From Cryptomeria japonica (taxonomy: Eukaryota; Streptophyta; Pinopsida; Cupressales; Cupressaceae), in contig NC_081412.1 of assembly GCF_030272615.1 (NCBI RefSeq), forward strand, positions 41,378,291 to 41,442,290: 64,000 bases of DNA, given 5' to 3'. The notes under the pieces are model-generated. The model worked only from the letters and a program-made list of their open reading frames with translations. It was not told the origin of the DNA and searched no databases. Of the stretch, positions 33,051 to 43,419 are shown piece after piece. The first letter of the stretch is position 1, and every line of letters starts with the position of its first letter. A program made the translations under genes and the position numbers.

Positions 33051-35339
33051 AAAGCCCTTATGGGACTTGCTTGGATTACAGAAGCTACTAATTTGCGTAA
33101 GGTTTTGGATGTTTATCTTGTGGCCTCGAGCCAGTTGATCAATGAGGATAAATCTTCTATCCTCTTTTGCAACACTCCTCAAACTATTCAAAGGAGGATA
33201 GCTCTTATCTTGAGATTCCAAGTTGGCTCTCTGCCCTTGACTTATTTGGGTATTCCTATTTCTCCTGGTAACTCTCCTAGGGAGTCATGGCAGGGTATCT
33301 TGGATAAATTTCGCATGAAGGTTGAACATGGGACTCATAGATGGTTATCCTTTGCTGGGAGGGTTCAAGTGGCTCTGATTTATCGATGTATGCTACAAGT
33401 GGCTCCTAAGTGGTTCTTGAAGGGTTTGGACTCTCTGGCTAGGTAATTCTTATGGGCAGACAATCTTTCCTCTTCCAAATGGAGTCTTGTTAGTTGGGAC
33501 TTGGTGTGTAGCTTGAAGCAGTCAAGGGGGCTTGGTTTAAGGCAATCTATTTTATTTGGGGAAGCTCTGGTGACTAAATTGTACTGGAGGTGTTGTGTTG
33601 AGTAGGATCGAGGTTGGGCTAGGATTTTGGCCAACAAATATATGCAGAGGATCCCGATGGAGGAGATCCCTAGATATCTGCTTGAGAGAAAAGGCTCAAC
33701 GATATGGTATACTCTCAAGAGGGGGCCTTCTCTCAATAAGGCAAGACTCTGTTGGATTTGTAGGAGGGGGGAAGAGGTCCTTTTTTGGAATGACTCTTGG
33801 GATGGATACCCCCCCATCCTTGATCAGTTTCCTAACCTTGAGAATCTATGCCAGAGGTTTTTGGAGGCAGGGTGGTCAAGGGTGAGTGACTTCAAGGCTG
33901 TTTATAGGTGTGGGCAGCTGGATTTGGAGCAGTCGAAGGCTCCTAATGAGTGGCCAGTTGCTAGGATGGAGGAAGAGTGTGTTGAGTTGCATGACATTCT
34001 GGCGAGTAGACATTGTAGTTCCCTTAAGGATAGGGATGGACTTGCTTGGTCTTCAAATCCTAAGGGTGTCTTTATTGTGGCTAGTGGATACTGAGAATTG
34101 TTGAACTGAAGACTGGAGGGAAGAGAGGTGCATTGGTGGAAACAGGTGTGGAATAATTTTTCTTGGCCGAAGTGTAACTATTTTGCTTGGACTTTGGCTT
34201 TGAATAGATGTCTAGCTTGGGACAATATCCGCAAGCGGGGATTCTTGGGGCCTTCTATTTGTGTTTTGCGTGGTAATGGGGAGGAATATTCCTCACACCT
34301 GTTCTTCAGATGCCCCTTCTCTTTTCTTATTTGACATTAATGGTGGGGGGTGTGGAAGCATCCTTGTGTTCACGCGAATTCTCTAGTGGAGTTTTGGAGC
34401 AGTTTGGACAGACCTCCTATCTTGTCCTCCTTCCTCCAGACTGTCTAGTATATTGGGCCCATTTTCATTCTGTGGCAGATGTGGCTCGAGAGGAATAGGA
34501 GGATCTCTTTCATGATGTCAGATTGTTAGTTCAGCAAGTGTGGAATAAAATCATTGTTATGATTCGGGAGACGGTGGAAGCTAAATGTGAGTTGAATTTT
34601 CCTCTAGGTAGAGTCGAGGCGGATATTGTGAGTAGGTTTGGTTTGCAGGAGTTGTCTCCTGCCTCAGCTTGTGTCAAGAGAGGTAGACATGCTATGAAGA
34701 AGTTTTAAAGGGTGGGAAGGTGGATACCCCCTCAGGGTGAGTTTATCAAGATTAACACTGATGGCTCCTCTAGGGGTAACCCAGGCCCTGCTAGAGTTGG
34801 TGGTGTTGGTAGGAATAGTATGGGGGAGGTGGTTTTCCTCTTTTCAGTGCATAAAGGGTGGCAGTCTAATAATTTTATGGAGGGATTTGTGATTCTCTAT
34901 GCCCTAGAGCGTTCTTGGGAGTTGGGATGAAGGAAGGTTATTTGCGAATTAGATTCACAAATTGTTGTTAACTTGTTGACTGAGCAGAAGGTGAGTGGGA
35001 TTTAGTGGCAGTTGGTAGGGATTGTTCAACAGATTCTTCAAATTAGTTCCTTAATGAAGCATCTTTCATCCACATTCCTCGTGAATGGAATAGAGCAGTA
35101 GATTGTTTGGCTAAGTGGGCCTCAGAACATGGTAGTGATTGGAAAGTTGAGGGTTGAGAGCATCTCTCCTCAGATTATTGTCAGGACTTGCAGAAGATTT
35201 TTGCTAACGACATGGATATTTATGAAGCTGGCTAATCTGGGGCTAGTTTTGTGGTTCATTTTTGGGGCCTCGGGGCTCTGGTTCTCTTTGTAATTCTTGT
35301 GTCTGATTTTCAACAAAGTTTTGCCCCTTTATTCAAAAA
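33051..35339 (+). mobile_element. 5'-truncated L1-type LINE with 14-bp target duplication
   Basis: ACATTATATTATAT flanks it at 33,037-33,050 and 35,340-35,353, and it ends in a short A run. This is target-primed insertion, broken off before reaching the 5' end. Only the C-terminal part of ORF2 is present. Confidence 0.9.
33054..35180 (+). pseudogene. LINE ORF2 C-terminal part: RT thumb, zf-RVT, RNase H
   Basis: It opens in the RT region (NEDKSSILFCN, LTYLGIPIS, WLSFAGRVQ), passes through the WNDSWDG segment and a zinc-ribbon-like part (SSHLFFRCPF), and ends in a plant-LINE RNase H (KINTDGSSRGNPGPA; ICELDSQIVVNLL). The RT catalytic motif lies upstream of the truncation and is absent. Numerous stops and frame changes occur from 33,445 on. 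In life ORF2 nicks target DNA and reverse-transcribes the LINE RNA in place. Confidence 0.88.
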
Positions 35340-35353
35340 ACATTATATTATAT

Positions 35354-35575
35354 GATATTATATAATATATATATAATATAATAATATATTATTATATAAT
35401 ATAATATAATATAATATTTTATAATCTAATATTATATTACATATTATGTATTATATAATATATAATATAATATAATAATATATTATATATTATACAATAT
35501 GTTATATATAATATATTATTATATTACATTATATATTATATAATTTATTTTTTAATTTACAATTACAAATAAAAA
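35354..35575. other. AT-only low-complexity stretch
   Basis: Almost only A and T (TATAATATAAT-type words), inside the TIR element to the right of the LINE. The left arm has a similar but shorter stretch at 27,610-27,690. Confidence 0.8.
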
Positions 35576-35750
35576 TCAGATATTCGATTTAATCGGATAT
35601 CCGATTTGCTTAGGTGTTTACCATGCCAAGGTGTACTGACACCTAGGCCAAGCAAAAAGTCAACATGGATTTTCACGTTTTTAGGCGAGTGGAGAAGGCT
35701 ATTTTTTTCACATCGCCACTTTTTGGCCCCCCATGACCCTGCACTAACCC

Positions 35751-36560
35751 TACATGTATATTAAATCAAAGATTTTACCAAATATTCTTCCATAGATTCA
35801 AGTGCAAGCTAGTAAACTTATCTTAGAAGTTGAATAGTTGTAGACTCTTATTGAAAGAATGTTCACTATAGTATTGTATGCATGTCATTTTTCTACTCTA
35901 ACATAGGTCCTTCCCCTCACTAAAGGCATCGATATGGTCGCAACCATAATGATCATACCAAAATACAACTCACATGAATCTTATGACTCTTCTTAATGAT
36001 GAGGATGTGGATGGCCTTAGCATGCACTGAAACGCGCTATCACTTCTTAGTATCAGAACATCATGCATCTAATTTGTTTATTTGTGTCAAGGTTATTCAC
36101 CTAGGTGTGAACATTTCTCCATTAAGAAATACTCATCAACCTCTCTATAACAATAACCTTTTGAATCGTTGGTACAAATTTGAGTGGGAATAATCTATCT
36201 CCACTTCTTACTAGATCTATAACTCCCCTTACATAGTGGTTTAATTGCTATTACTTTTTTGATGTGTTTTAGGCTTTGCTTTGACTAGACTTTGGGTCAT
36301 CAAGATACTATTTTTTTCGAAGGGAGCGAAGAAAGTTGAAGATGACAAACGTGTACTAAACTGGTCTACAGCCGACGGAATTGGATCGCGAGAGAGTCCG
36401 CCTGACATTATCCCCCTGAGAAATCACATTCAAAGTTTCTGTATTCAAGTCAAGCCCACGTTCTATATCCGTTTGAATTGTTTTGTTATAACTGAACCCA
36501 CCAAAGCAATACAATACATCAATGCTTCTGAGTTTTTGGCCAAAGAAAAGGGGAATTAAA
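35751..36560 (+). repeat. Block 1, right half, and upstream region of the small gene
   Basis: It continues the block interrupted at 26,679 (TTACCAAATATTC, then CAAGTGCAAGCTAGTAAACTT), matching 39,440-40,085 and 59,890-60,185. The part just upstream of the gene (36,281-36,560) matches 54,120-54,390 closely and should contain its promoter; I see no clear TATA box. Confidence 0.75.
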
Positions 36561-36569
36561 GAATCTCCA

Positions 36570-36977
36570 ATGGCAGAAAGAAGGTCTATCAACGCAACTC
36601 TGATTCTCGTTCTGGTGTTCATGTCTCTGCTTCATTACAGTGCGGCTCAAGAGGAGGAGGCCCGGTGCAGATACAGTTATAAGATGGAGAGTAGTAAAGG
36701 GAATAAATCATTTGAAATGGGCAACAGACCAGCGTTCCGCAGGAAGGCGTTCAATAATCCGCTGGTTATTGCCACTTCAGGAGTGTATGGGGGCGTCGCA
36801 CTATTTTGGGTGGCCTTCGCGTATCTGAGTTTGAAATACATTAAGATTTTCTCCGACTCCATCGATGAGTTTGGCGAATATGACATAATGTCGCGCCCCA
36901 GGATTCGATCTCAGAACCATGGATCGTTGGGACTTGTGATAACAAATAAGCGCACACAGTCAAATTCAGAAGTTTAA
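36570..36977 (+). CDS. Small signal-peptide, single-pass membrane protein (intact copy), unknown function
   Basis: 135 codons from ATGGCAGAAAGAAGG. Two related copies share this start region, and one of them (54,397) keeps the ATG. The N-terminus has a hydrophobic stretch ending in LLHYSAAQ, a typical signal peptide (~26 residues). Next come a short charged lumenal/extracellular part with one Cys (EEEARCRYSYK), a membrane span at about residues 76-102 (VIATSGVYGG...FAYLSL) and a cytoplasmic tail with FSDSIDEFGEYDIMSR. Substitutions between copies in the membrane and tail parts are mostly conservative, suggesting the ancestor was a real gene. I do not recognise the family. A 48-base in-frame upstream extension exists but is not shared. 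Confidence 0.6.
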   Translation: MAERRSINATLILVLVFMSLLHYSAAQEEEARCRYSYKMESSKGNKSFEMGNRPAFRRKAFNNPLVIATSGVYGGVALFWVAFAYLSLKYIKIFSDSIDEFGEYDIMSRPRIRSQNHGSLGLVITNKRTQSNSEV

Positions 36978-37899
36978 TCACCATACAATTATAGACTGTG
37001 GAAACTTAATGTCTACAAAAGAATTGTTTGTTACGGTTATTGTAAATATTATTTGTTTTCCACACATCCCAACTGCAAGGAATCATGTCATATTTTTATT
37101 TTTAAATCGATATTACAAATTGATTTTGTATACCTACATTCCTTTGTTATTACATAGCCCTCGTTTTTCTCTTCTACTGCACTTGTGGATTCACTGAATA
37201 CTCTTTCTGGTTCGAAGCTATTTTATTTTCTTAAAATTTATTTTATGTTACTTTTAAATTGTATTTATTAAATACAAAGACACATAAATTTTATTATATT
37301 TACATTGTTTACTTTTTTTCATAATACATTAAAGTAGGGATTGCAAGAAATAGTAACCATTCTTGGTTTCGATTAAATATCAGAAACTCGCATGATTTAT
37401 ATATTAAATTTATTAGTTATTATAATCTTTCAAAAAAAAAATAGTATTTAAAAATTTATAAATATGTAATTAATTATTTAAAATAATATTTATAATCAAA
37501 AAAATATATTAATCTAAATTTTAAATTTTAAAATAAATAAAGTTTTAACTTTTTGATTAAAAATGAATTGTATTAAATATGAAAAAAATTGTCTTTGCAT
37601 AAAAATAGTTTTTAACCTGTTTGTGGCAAAAATAAAATACCAAAGGAGTTTCACTTTTTCAATTTCGTGGGAGGAATTAAAGCTGTGAGAGGGGGTTGAA
37701 TCGAAAACATGCAGTCGAGTAAAACTAGAACCAACAAAGGTAAAACAATTGTGGATACTATCGAAAATCAGCAAAAATTGATGTACGGTCACAATCCGTT
37801 TAATCGTCTTGTAGTAGTACGGACGTAGGAACAACCCTAGATATTTACTAGAGGTTGTCCATTTCATATAAAAATAGGGTTTTGATGTAAATTAATTTG
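36978..37899. other. AT-rich 3' flank of block 1
   Basis: 37,140-37,330 resembles 54,900-54,970 and 57,220-57,330, so it spans the junction to the next block. A 117-codon minus-strand frame at 37,514-37,867 shows no domain and sits in AT-rich DNA; it is not called. Confidence 0.6.
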
Positions 37900-40084
37900 A
37901 ATAAAATGATATATTTTAATTAAAGAAGTGAAGAATACCTCCCATCTATGAGATTTTGAATGTGCAAGAAATTTTAATGTATAGTTAAAACAAAAATATT
38001 ACTCTTTTGAATATGAGAAACAATTTGAGTAAAGTTGTCTCCTCTTACGCAGATTGATATCAAGGAATGTTTCAATTTATAAAATGAATTTATGTCTGCT
38101 TTCACCTATCTAATGGCTCTTTTATAAATCTTCATGACTTTGTTTATCTTTCTCTTATTCTTTGAATTGAATTTTCAAAGGTATGAAGTTACGAACACAA
38201 GTTACTCTGAAGTGACGTCATAGGCTACTATGAAGCAACGTCAAAAGCTACTTCAAATACACTTTAAAGTGACGTCATAGGCTACTATGAAGCAACGTCA
38301 AAAGCTACTCCGAAGTTCTCGTGATATTTTAATCCACCTCGCTTAGTCATAGCCACACACGTCTACATCTAACCCCATGTGATTTGGATGAGTTGAGCAA
38401 ATATTCAAGGCATTTCCTCTATTTCCCATGTTTTATATATCTCTATTAACATTTCTCTTCAACCATGCATCTACGCTCAAAAATACAAAGGGTATATCAT
38501 CTATTACCATAGCTGCTCAAAGTATGAGATGTGTACAAATCGATAGTCCCTAAAATGGTAAACAAAAAGAGAAATAGAAGTATTTAACTACCAAGTTTCC
38601 CAAGTGGCATTTGGAAAAGGAAAGAGGGGATGAGAAAAAGAATTGAATATTTAATGGAATTCACATTTCAAAGAATACATATGGGCAAGGTCAAAGAGAA
38701 AGTGAATCAGCTCACATCCAATTTACAATATCAAGCTAGTTTGATTTAGTCTTCCATGTCAATGCCACCACTAAAATTAATCAATTTAATAGATAATTAT
38801 ATAATACTTTTTAGTGAGAATAATGGCATTGTAAAGACAACTAAGATATGAACACATAATTTTTTCATTAGGGTAATTTCATGAAGCAAATTTTTATATC
38901 ATAAAATCTACAATAAGTTAAATTATTCAAGAGATCTATTAAAAGTGGAATATTGATGATAATTTCAAAATATTGTATTAGAATCTACCTCAAATTGAGA
39001 TGACAAAAGATAGATTTTGATGCATTGGTAGTATAAGGAAGCTTTGATGGATTTGATCTTGACTTACATATTGAATGACATGAGCTTGTAAATTTAAATA
39101 TTTTTGCTTAATATATTCTTTACTAGGACCTTTCCATTAGATATCATTTGATCTAGTTGGGTGTTTCTAAATACAATCATTCTTTTTGAAGTTATATAAA
39201 AACACTCCAGTAGTCCTTTTATTTTCTTCCATCAACCTAGATAACTTGAACTTGGATACATGAAAGTTTTAGACCTTTTAGACACAAACTATTTTCTTCA
39301 CACATGATTCTTGTAAGTGATTGGTCATGGATGAGGACTAAATTAAAAAAAAAAATCTTCCAAATGAAGAATCTTTTAGTATTTCAAAAATAGAAACTTA
39401 GTATTGTCTTAAGGAGCTTCTATTAATTTGAATTTCTTTATGTATACTAAATCAATAATTTTACCAAATATTCTTATATATATTCAAGTGTAAGCTAGTA
39501 AACTTGTTTAGAAATTGAACATTTGTACAATATTATTAGAAAAACATGCACTATAATATTGCATGCATGTTTTTCTACTCTAACATAAATCTTTCCCTTC
39601 ACTAAAGACATAGATGTGATCACAACCACGATGATCATACTAAATAAAATTCACATGAATCTTTTGACTCTCCTTAATATTGAAGATGAACATAATCACT
39701 CTATCACTTTTTTTGTGTTATAACATGATGTATATAATTTATTTAGTTGTATCAAAGTTGTTCACCTAGGTTTGAACATTTCTACACTATGAAATACTCA
39801 TCAACCTCCTAACCTCCTATCCTCCTATGAGATATATAGCCATGACCTCTTGAGTCGTTGAAACAAGTTTGGTTAACTTCCTCCTTGGATAGTGGTCTAC
39901 GGCCGACGGAATTGTATCGTGAGAAAGCCCACCTCACATTATCTCCGTGGGAAATCGCATTCAAAGTTTCCGTGCTTAAGTCAAACCCACGTTTTATCTC
40001 CGTTTGAATTGTTTGGTTATAACTGAACGCATCATAGCAATACGATACATCAATGCTTGTGAGATTTGGGCGAAAGGAAAGGAG
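37900..40084 (+). repeat. Block 2 upstream region
   Basis: Nearly colinear with 58,430-60,185. Differences include an extra 57-bp unit at 38,211-38,310 carrying a second TGACGTCA. The conserved run CTACCAAGTTTCCCAAGTGGCA and the AACTTGAACTTGGATACATG segment are shared. Confidence 0.85.
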
Positions 40085-40757
40085 AATTAAAGAATCTCCA
40101 ATCGCGGAAGAATGTCTATCAACGCAACTCTTATTCTCCTTCTGGTGCTCATGTCTGTGCTTCATTACAGTGCGGCTCAAGAGGAGAGTAGCAAAGGGAA
40201 CAAATCATTTGAAATGGGCGCAGGAAAGCCTTCAATAATCCACTGGTTATTGCGACTTCAGGGTCATTCCTACTATAATATCGCACGGATGCCATTTTTC
40301 TATTCTAAGATAGGTCATTCCCTTCACTAAGAGCATAGATGAGCTCACAACCACAATGATCATACCAAATACAATTCACATGAGTCCTATGACTCTCCTT
40401 AATACTAATACTAAGGATGTGAATGACCTCAGTAGACACATAATCACTCTATCGCTTCTTTGTGTCATGATAGGATGCATATAATTTGTTTAATTGTGTC
40501 GAAGTTGTTCACCTAGATTTGAGCATTTCTATAATCCACTGGTTATTGTGACTTCAGGGTTCTATGTGGGCGTCGCACTATTTTGGGTGGCTTTCATGTA
40601 TCTGTCGTTGAAATACATTAAGACTTTCTCCGACTCCATCGATGACTTTGGGGAATATGACATAATGTCGCGCCGCAGGATTCGATCGCGGAACTATGGA
40701 TCGGTTGGGACTTGTCTCACAGTTAATACAAGGAATTGTTTGTTAACGTACTTGTAA
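40085..40757 (+). pseudogene. Small membrane-protein gene, broken copy 2
   Basis: It matches the 36,570 gene: SINATLIL...LHYSAAQEE near 40,115-40,185, then VALFWVAF...SLKYIKTFSDSIDDFGEYDIMSR at 40,560-40,670. The original ATG is changed (ATC), parts of the lumenal region are deleted, and a 296-bp insertion duplicating 30 bases splits it. An ATG at 40,112 is secondary. Not functional. Confidence 0.85.
40235..40560. repeat. 30-bp direct repeats around a 266-bp insertion copied from the block's own spacer
   Basis: 40,235-40,264 and 40,531-40,560 are 29/30 identical, and both are part of the coding sequence. The DNA between resembles the spacer upstream of the gene (39,565-39,790; also 35,885-36,125 and 60,010-60,190). 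Confidence 0.85.
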
Positions 40758-42379
40758 ATATTATTTATTTTCCACACATACCGAGTGTGGGAGAAACAAG
40801 GAATCGTGTAATATTTATACTGTTAATTAATATTACAAATTGATTTTATATACCTACTTTCCTTTGTGTCTGTAGCCTTTTAACTTTTCAAATTTAATTT
40901 TAACAAATTTCTTTTTTTTTTGATTGGTCACTCTTAATTTTGCTAGGATATTTTTTCTTTTTCAATTTAAATTTTGAAAAAAATTCTTTCAACCAATACA
41001 CAATAAGCAAAGAAAAATCTAAAACATTCTCTAAACTTTACTTTTCTAAATATTGTCATTCATTCATTATTATTTTTTCTCCTCGCATAGTTTGGGACCC
41101 ATTAATGCGAGCAATGGGTGGTAATAAATGAGCACATTAAATCAAGGAAAGGGTAAATATTTGCTTGCTTATATTTATTATTTATATTTAGTTTATAAAA
41201 AAACAATGAGCACATTAACTACTCTTAGCCTGGACTATTATCAGAAGACATTTTGAAAGTAAAAAGAAATCATGATTTTTATTATTAGTTTTACAATATG
41301 AATATTATTTTTATTATTTGTTTAGTAAATTTGCATAGTTTGAATTTAAATTTTTTAGCTATATGTAATTTTGGTTATATTAATATTATTATTTTTAATT
41401 TGATAATTAATAAAATATAGTTATTTTATTTGTTTTGTATTTGTATTATTTTGTATGTCACCTCTTTAACATTATATTCTACTTTTTAGTACTATTTAAT
41501 ATAATAATACATAAATTTAAATAAGCAATTAATATTTTATCAATTTTTTTCATATGTCAATATTTATCACACTAAATTTTGAATAAACATATTTTAAATT
41601 TTAAATCTAAATACAAGTTTGAATTTTATTTTTTACTTTGTGTAATTTATGCATTTTAATTTTATTATTTGTTTAGTAAATGTAATATTTATCTAGAAAA
41701 TATATATATATATATATATATATATACATTTTTTAACATTTAGTTCATCTATCTGTGTGCACCTAGGTGAAGGAATCATATATTTGACTTTATTATTTGT
41801 TTAGTAAATGCAATATTTATCTAGAAAATATATATAATTTTTTTAAAAGATTTAGTTCATCTATCTATGTGCAACTAGGTGATTCCTTCATATATTTGAC
41901 TTTGACTTCATAAATAAAAACAAGATATAAGTAAAAAACAGTAAATATAGCTTTTACTATATATAATCATTTATATGCAAAAGTCTAGCTATGCTAAGGA
42001 ATTTTTTTTATCATCTTTATCTAAATGTTATGTTATCCTTCTTGTGGATTTTTTTCTTTTATTGAAAATAAATATAATATTTTATTAGTTAATTTATGTA
42101 AGTAATATAATTAAATTTAAACAAGTTAGAGTTGAGATAAAAATCATATAAATAATTAAAAAATTCTAAATATTATTTCATTATTAATTATGTTGTCAAT
42201 ATATAAATATGTTCTCAAGCAAAGGGACTGTTGTTAAATTCTTCAATAAAAACCAATCCCCTCTACCAACAATACAAAATTGAAGACATGATAAACAAAT
42301 AATGCACTCTATAGGATGTAAGCATTGATGTTGTGCTAATATAACATTTTAATGTGAATCTACATGTTTTATGTTAATG
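40758..42379. other. AT-rich 3' flank of block 2 with a local duplication
   Basis: 40,760-40,870 matches the 3' flanks of copies 1 and 3. A ~110-bp segment (TTATTTGTTTAGTAAATG...CATCTATCTRTGTGCA) occurs twice, at 41,655-41,770 and 41,790-41,885, with a (TA)n run at 41,701-41,727 in the first copy. No coding evidence. Confidence 0.65.
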
Positions 42380-42449
42380 CTATGAGATTTCCACAATCCA
42401 TGTTATATTCTTTTGAAAATTTTCGGATTCGATTATGTATATTTTTTTC

Positions 42450-42494
42450 CCATCAACGTTTCGAATCACACTCTGTGATTCATCATTAGGATGG
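42450..42494 (-). ncRNA. Degenerate hammerhead-ribozyme-like motif of the PLE
   Basis: Minus strand: outer stem CCATC/GATGG, then ATGATGA, a stem-loop ATCACA-GAG-TGTGAT, then CGAAAC. This is the hammerhead layout (CUGANGA, stem II, GAAA), but the first core base is A rather than C and no good NUH cleavage site was identified. PLEs often carry hammerheads in their terminal repeats. Probably inactive. Confidence 0.4.
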
Positions 42495-42869
42495 AAGAAT
42501 TCCAAAGAGATGAAAAATATTAAGTTGCAGATTTGGGAGAGAATAAAAAGAGATGTGGGGTAGGGGAGGGAACGAAGATCAAGGGAGATTAAAAAAGAGA
42601 AAAAAGAACCAAGGAATAAAAAACCAACTAGACAAGGAGACCACCCAAAAGTTGGAGGACAAAAACCTCTAGAATAACCCAAAGAAAATGAGTAAAGAAA
42701 AATATAGTAACACATACGTACCTATATAAAAACAAATATGAGAACAAATGAATGAAAATTATATACAAATCTATACACATACATAATTATATACATACAA
42801 ATACACAAAATTATATAGATATCTATACGCAGACATACCTACAAAAAAACCAATATGAGAACAAATGAA

Positions 42870-42872
<3 letters not shown>

Positions 42873-42918
<46 letters not shown>

Positions 42919-43135
42919 ATACTAAAACAAACATCCACAGATACAAACGAAAAAACATACATAAGAAAAATAAAAAGAAAGAAACCAAAAACACAAAAAG
43001 ACTAAAGGGATATAAATATATAAAAGAGTGTGTGTGTGTGAGAGAGAGAGAGATATAGAGAGAAAGAGAGAGTGTGTGTGTGCGCGTATATGAAAATATA
43101 CACATGTATATACTTACACACACACACACACATAA
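42873..43135. repeat. Microsatellite cluster: (TA)n, (TG)n, (GA)n, (AC)n
   Basis: (TA)n at 42,873-42,914; TG/GA/TG runs at 43,028-43,083; (AC)n at 43,111-43,132. The TG and AC runs can pair around a 30-base centre. Overlapping open frames here are artefacts of the simple repeats. Confidence 0.9.
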
Positions 43136-43419
43136 AGGAAAGCAAAGAGAGAAAAAGAGAAAAACAAAATGGAACAAACTGACATAAAGCGAACCACCAC
43201 TGGAGAGCAAAAATAGAGCCCAACCAAGGTGGGTAATGCTAAGGCAAAGAGAGAAAGAGATCGAACCCAACCTAAGGGGAGGGAGAAAACGGAAGATGGG
43301 GAGCAAAGCAAAAGAGGAAGAGGGAGAAGAGCGGAGGAAAAAGACTAAAGAAAGAGGGGGAGAAGTCATGGTGGGGGGCGGTGATGATACTTGAGGAATG
43401 AAAGCAAATGGTGCCAAGA

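Larger units (their letters stand above)
26680..35750. mobile_element. TIR/foldback-like DNA element with palindromic satellite core, unassigned superfamily
   Basis: The left end GGGTATGTGTAGGATCATGG and the inverted right end GGGTTAGTGCAGGGTCATGG match at most positions. TACA stands immediately outside both (26,676-26,679 and 35,751-35,754). Further inside, inverted AAAGTCAAC...CGTTTTT stretches and ATCGGATATCCGAT palindromes recur on both sides. No transposase is seen. Without the nested TRIM and LINE it is about 5.5 kb. The block homology that ends at 26,679 resumes right after 35,750, supporting a real insertion. The class is uncertain; a foldback-type nonautonomous element is my best guess. 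Confidence 0.65.

Noticed and set aside
36356-36622. Minus-strand frame opposite the small gene, also seen at 39,809-40,180 and 54,183-54,449
   Set aside because: Recurrence is explained by block duplication. The plus frame has a signal peptide, a membrane span and conservative substitutions; the minus frame shows neither.
42839-43417. 192-codon Ser/Leu/Tyr-rich minus-strand frame
   Set aside because: Mostly translated microsatellites and CT-rich DNA at the PLE 3' end.
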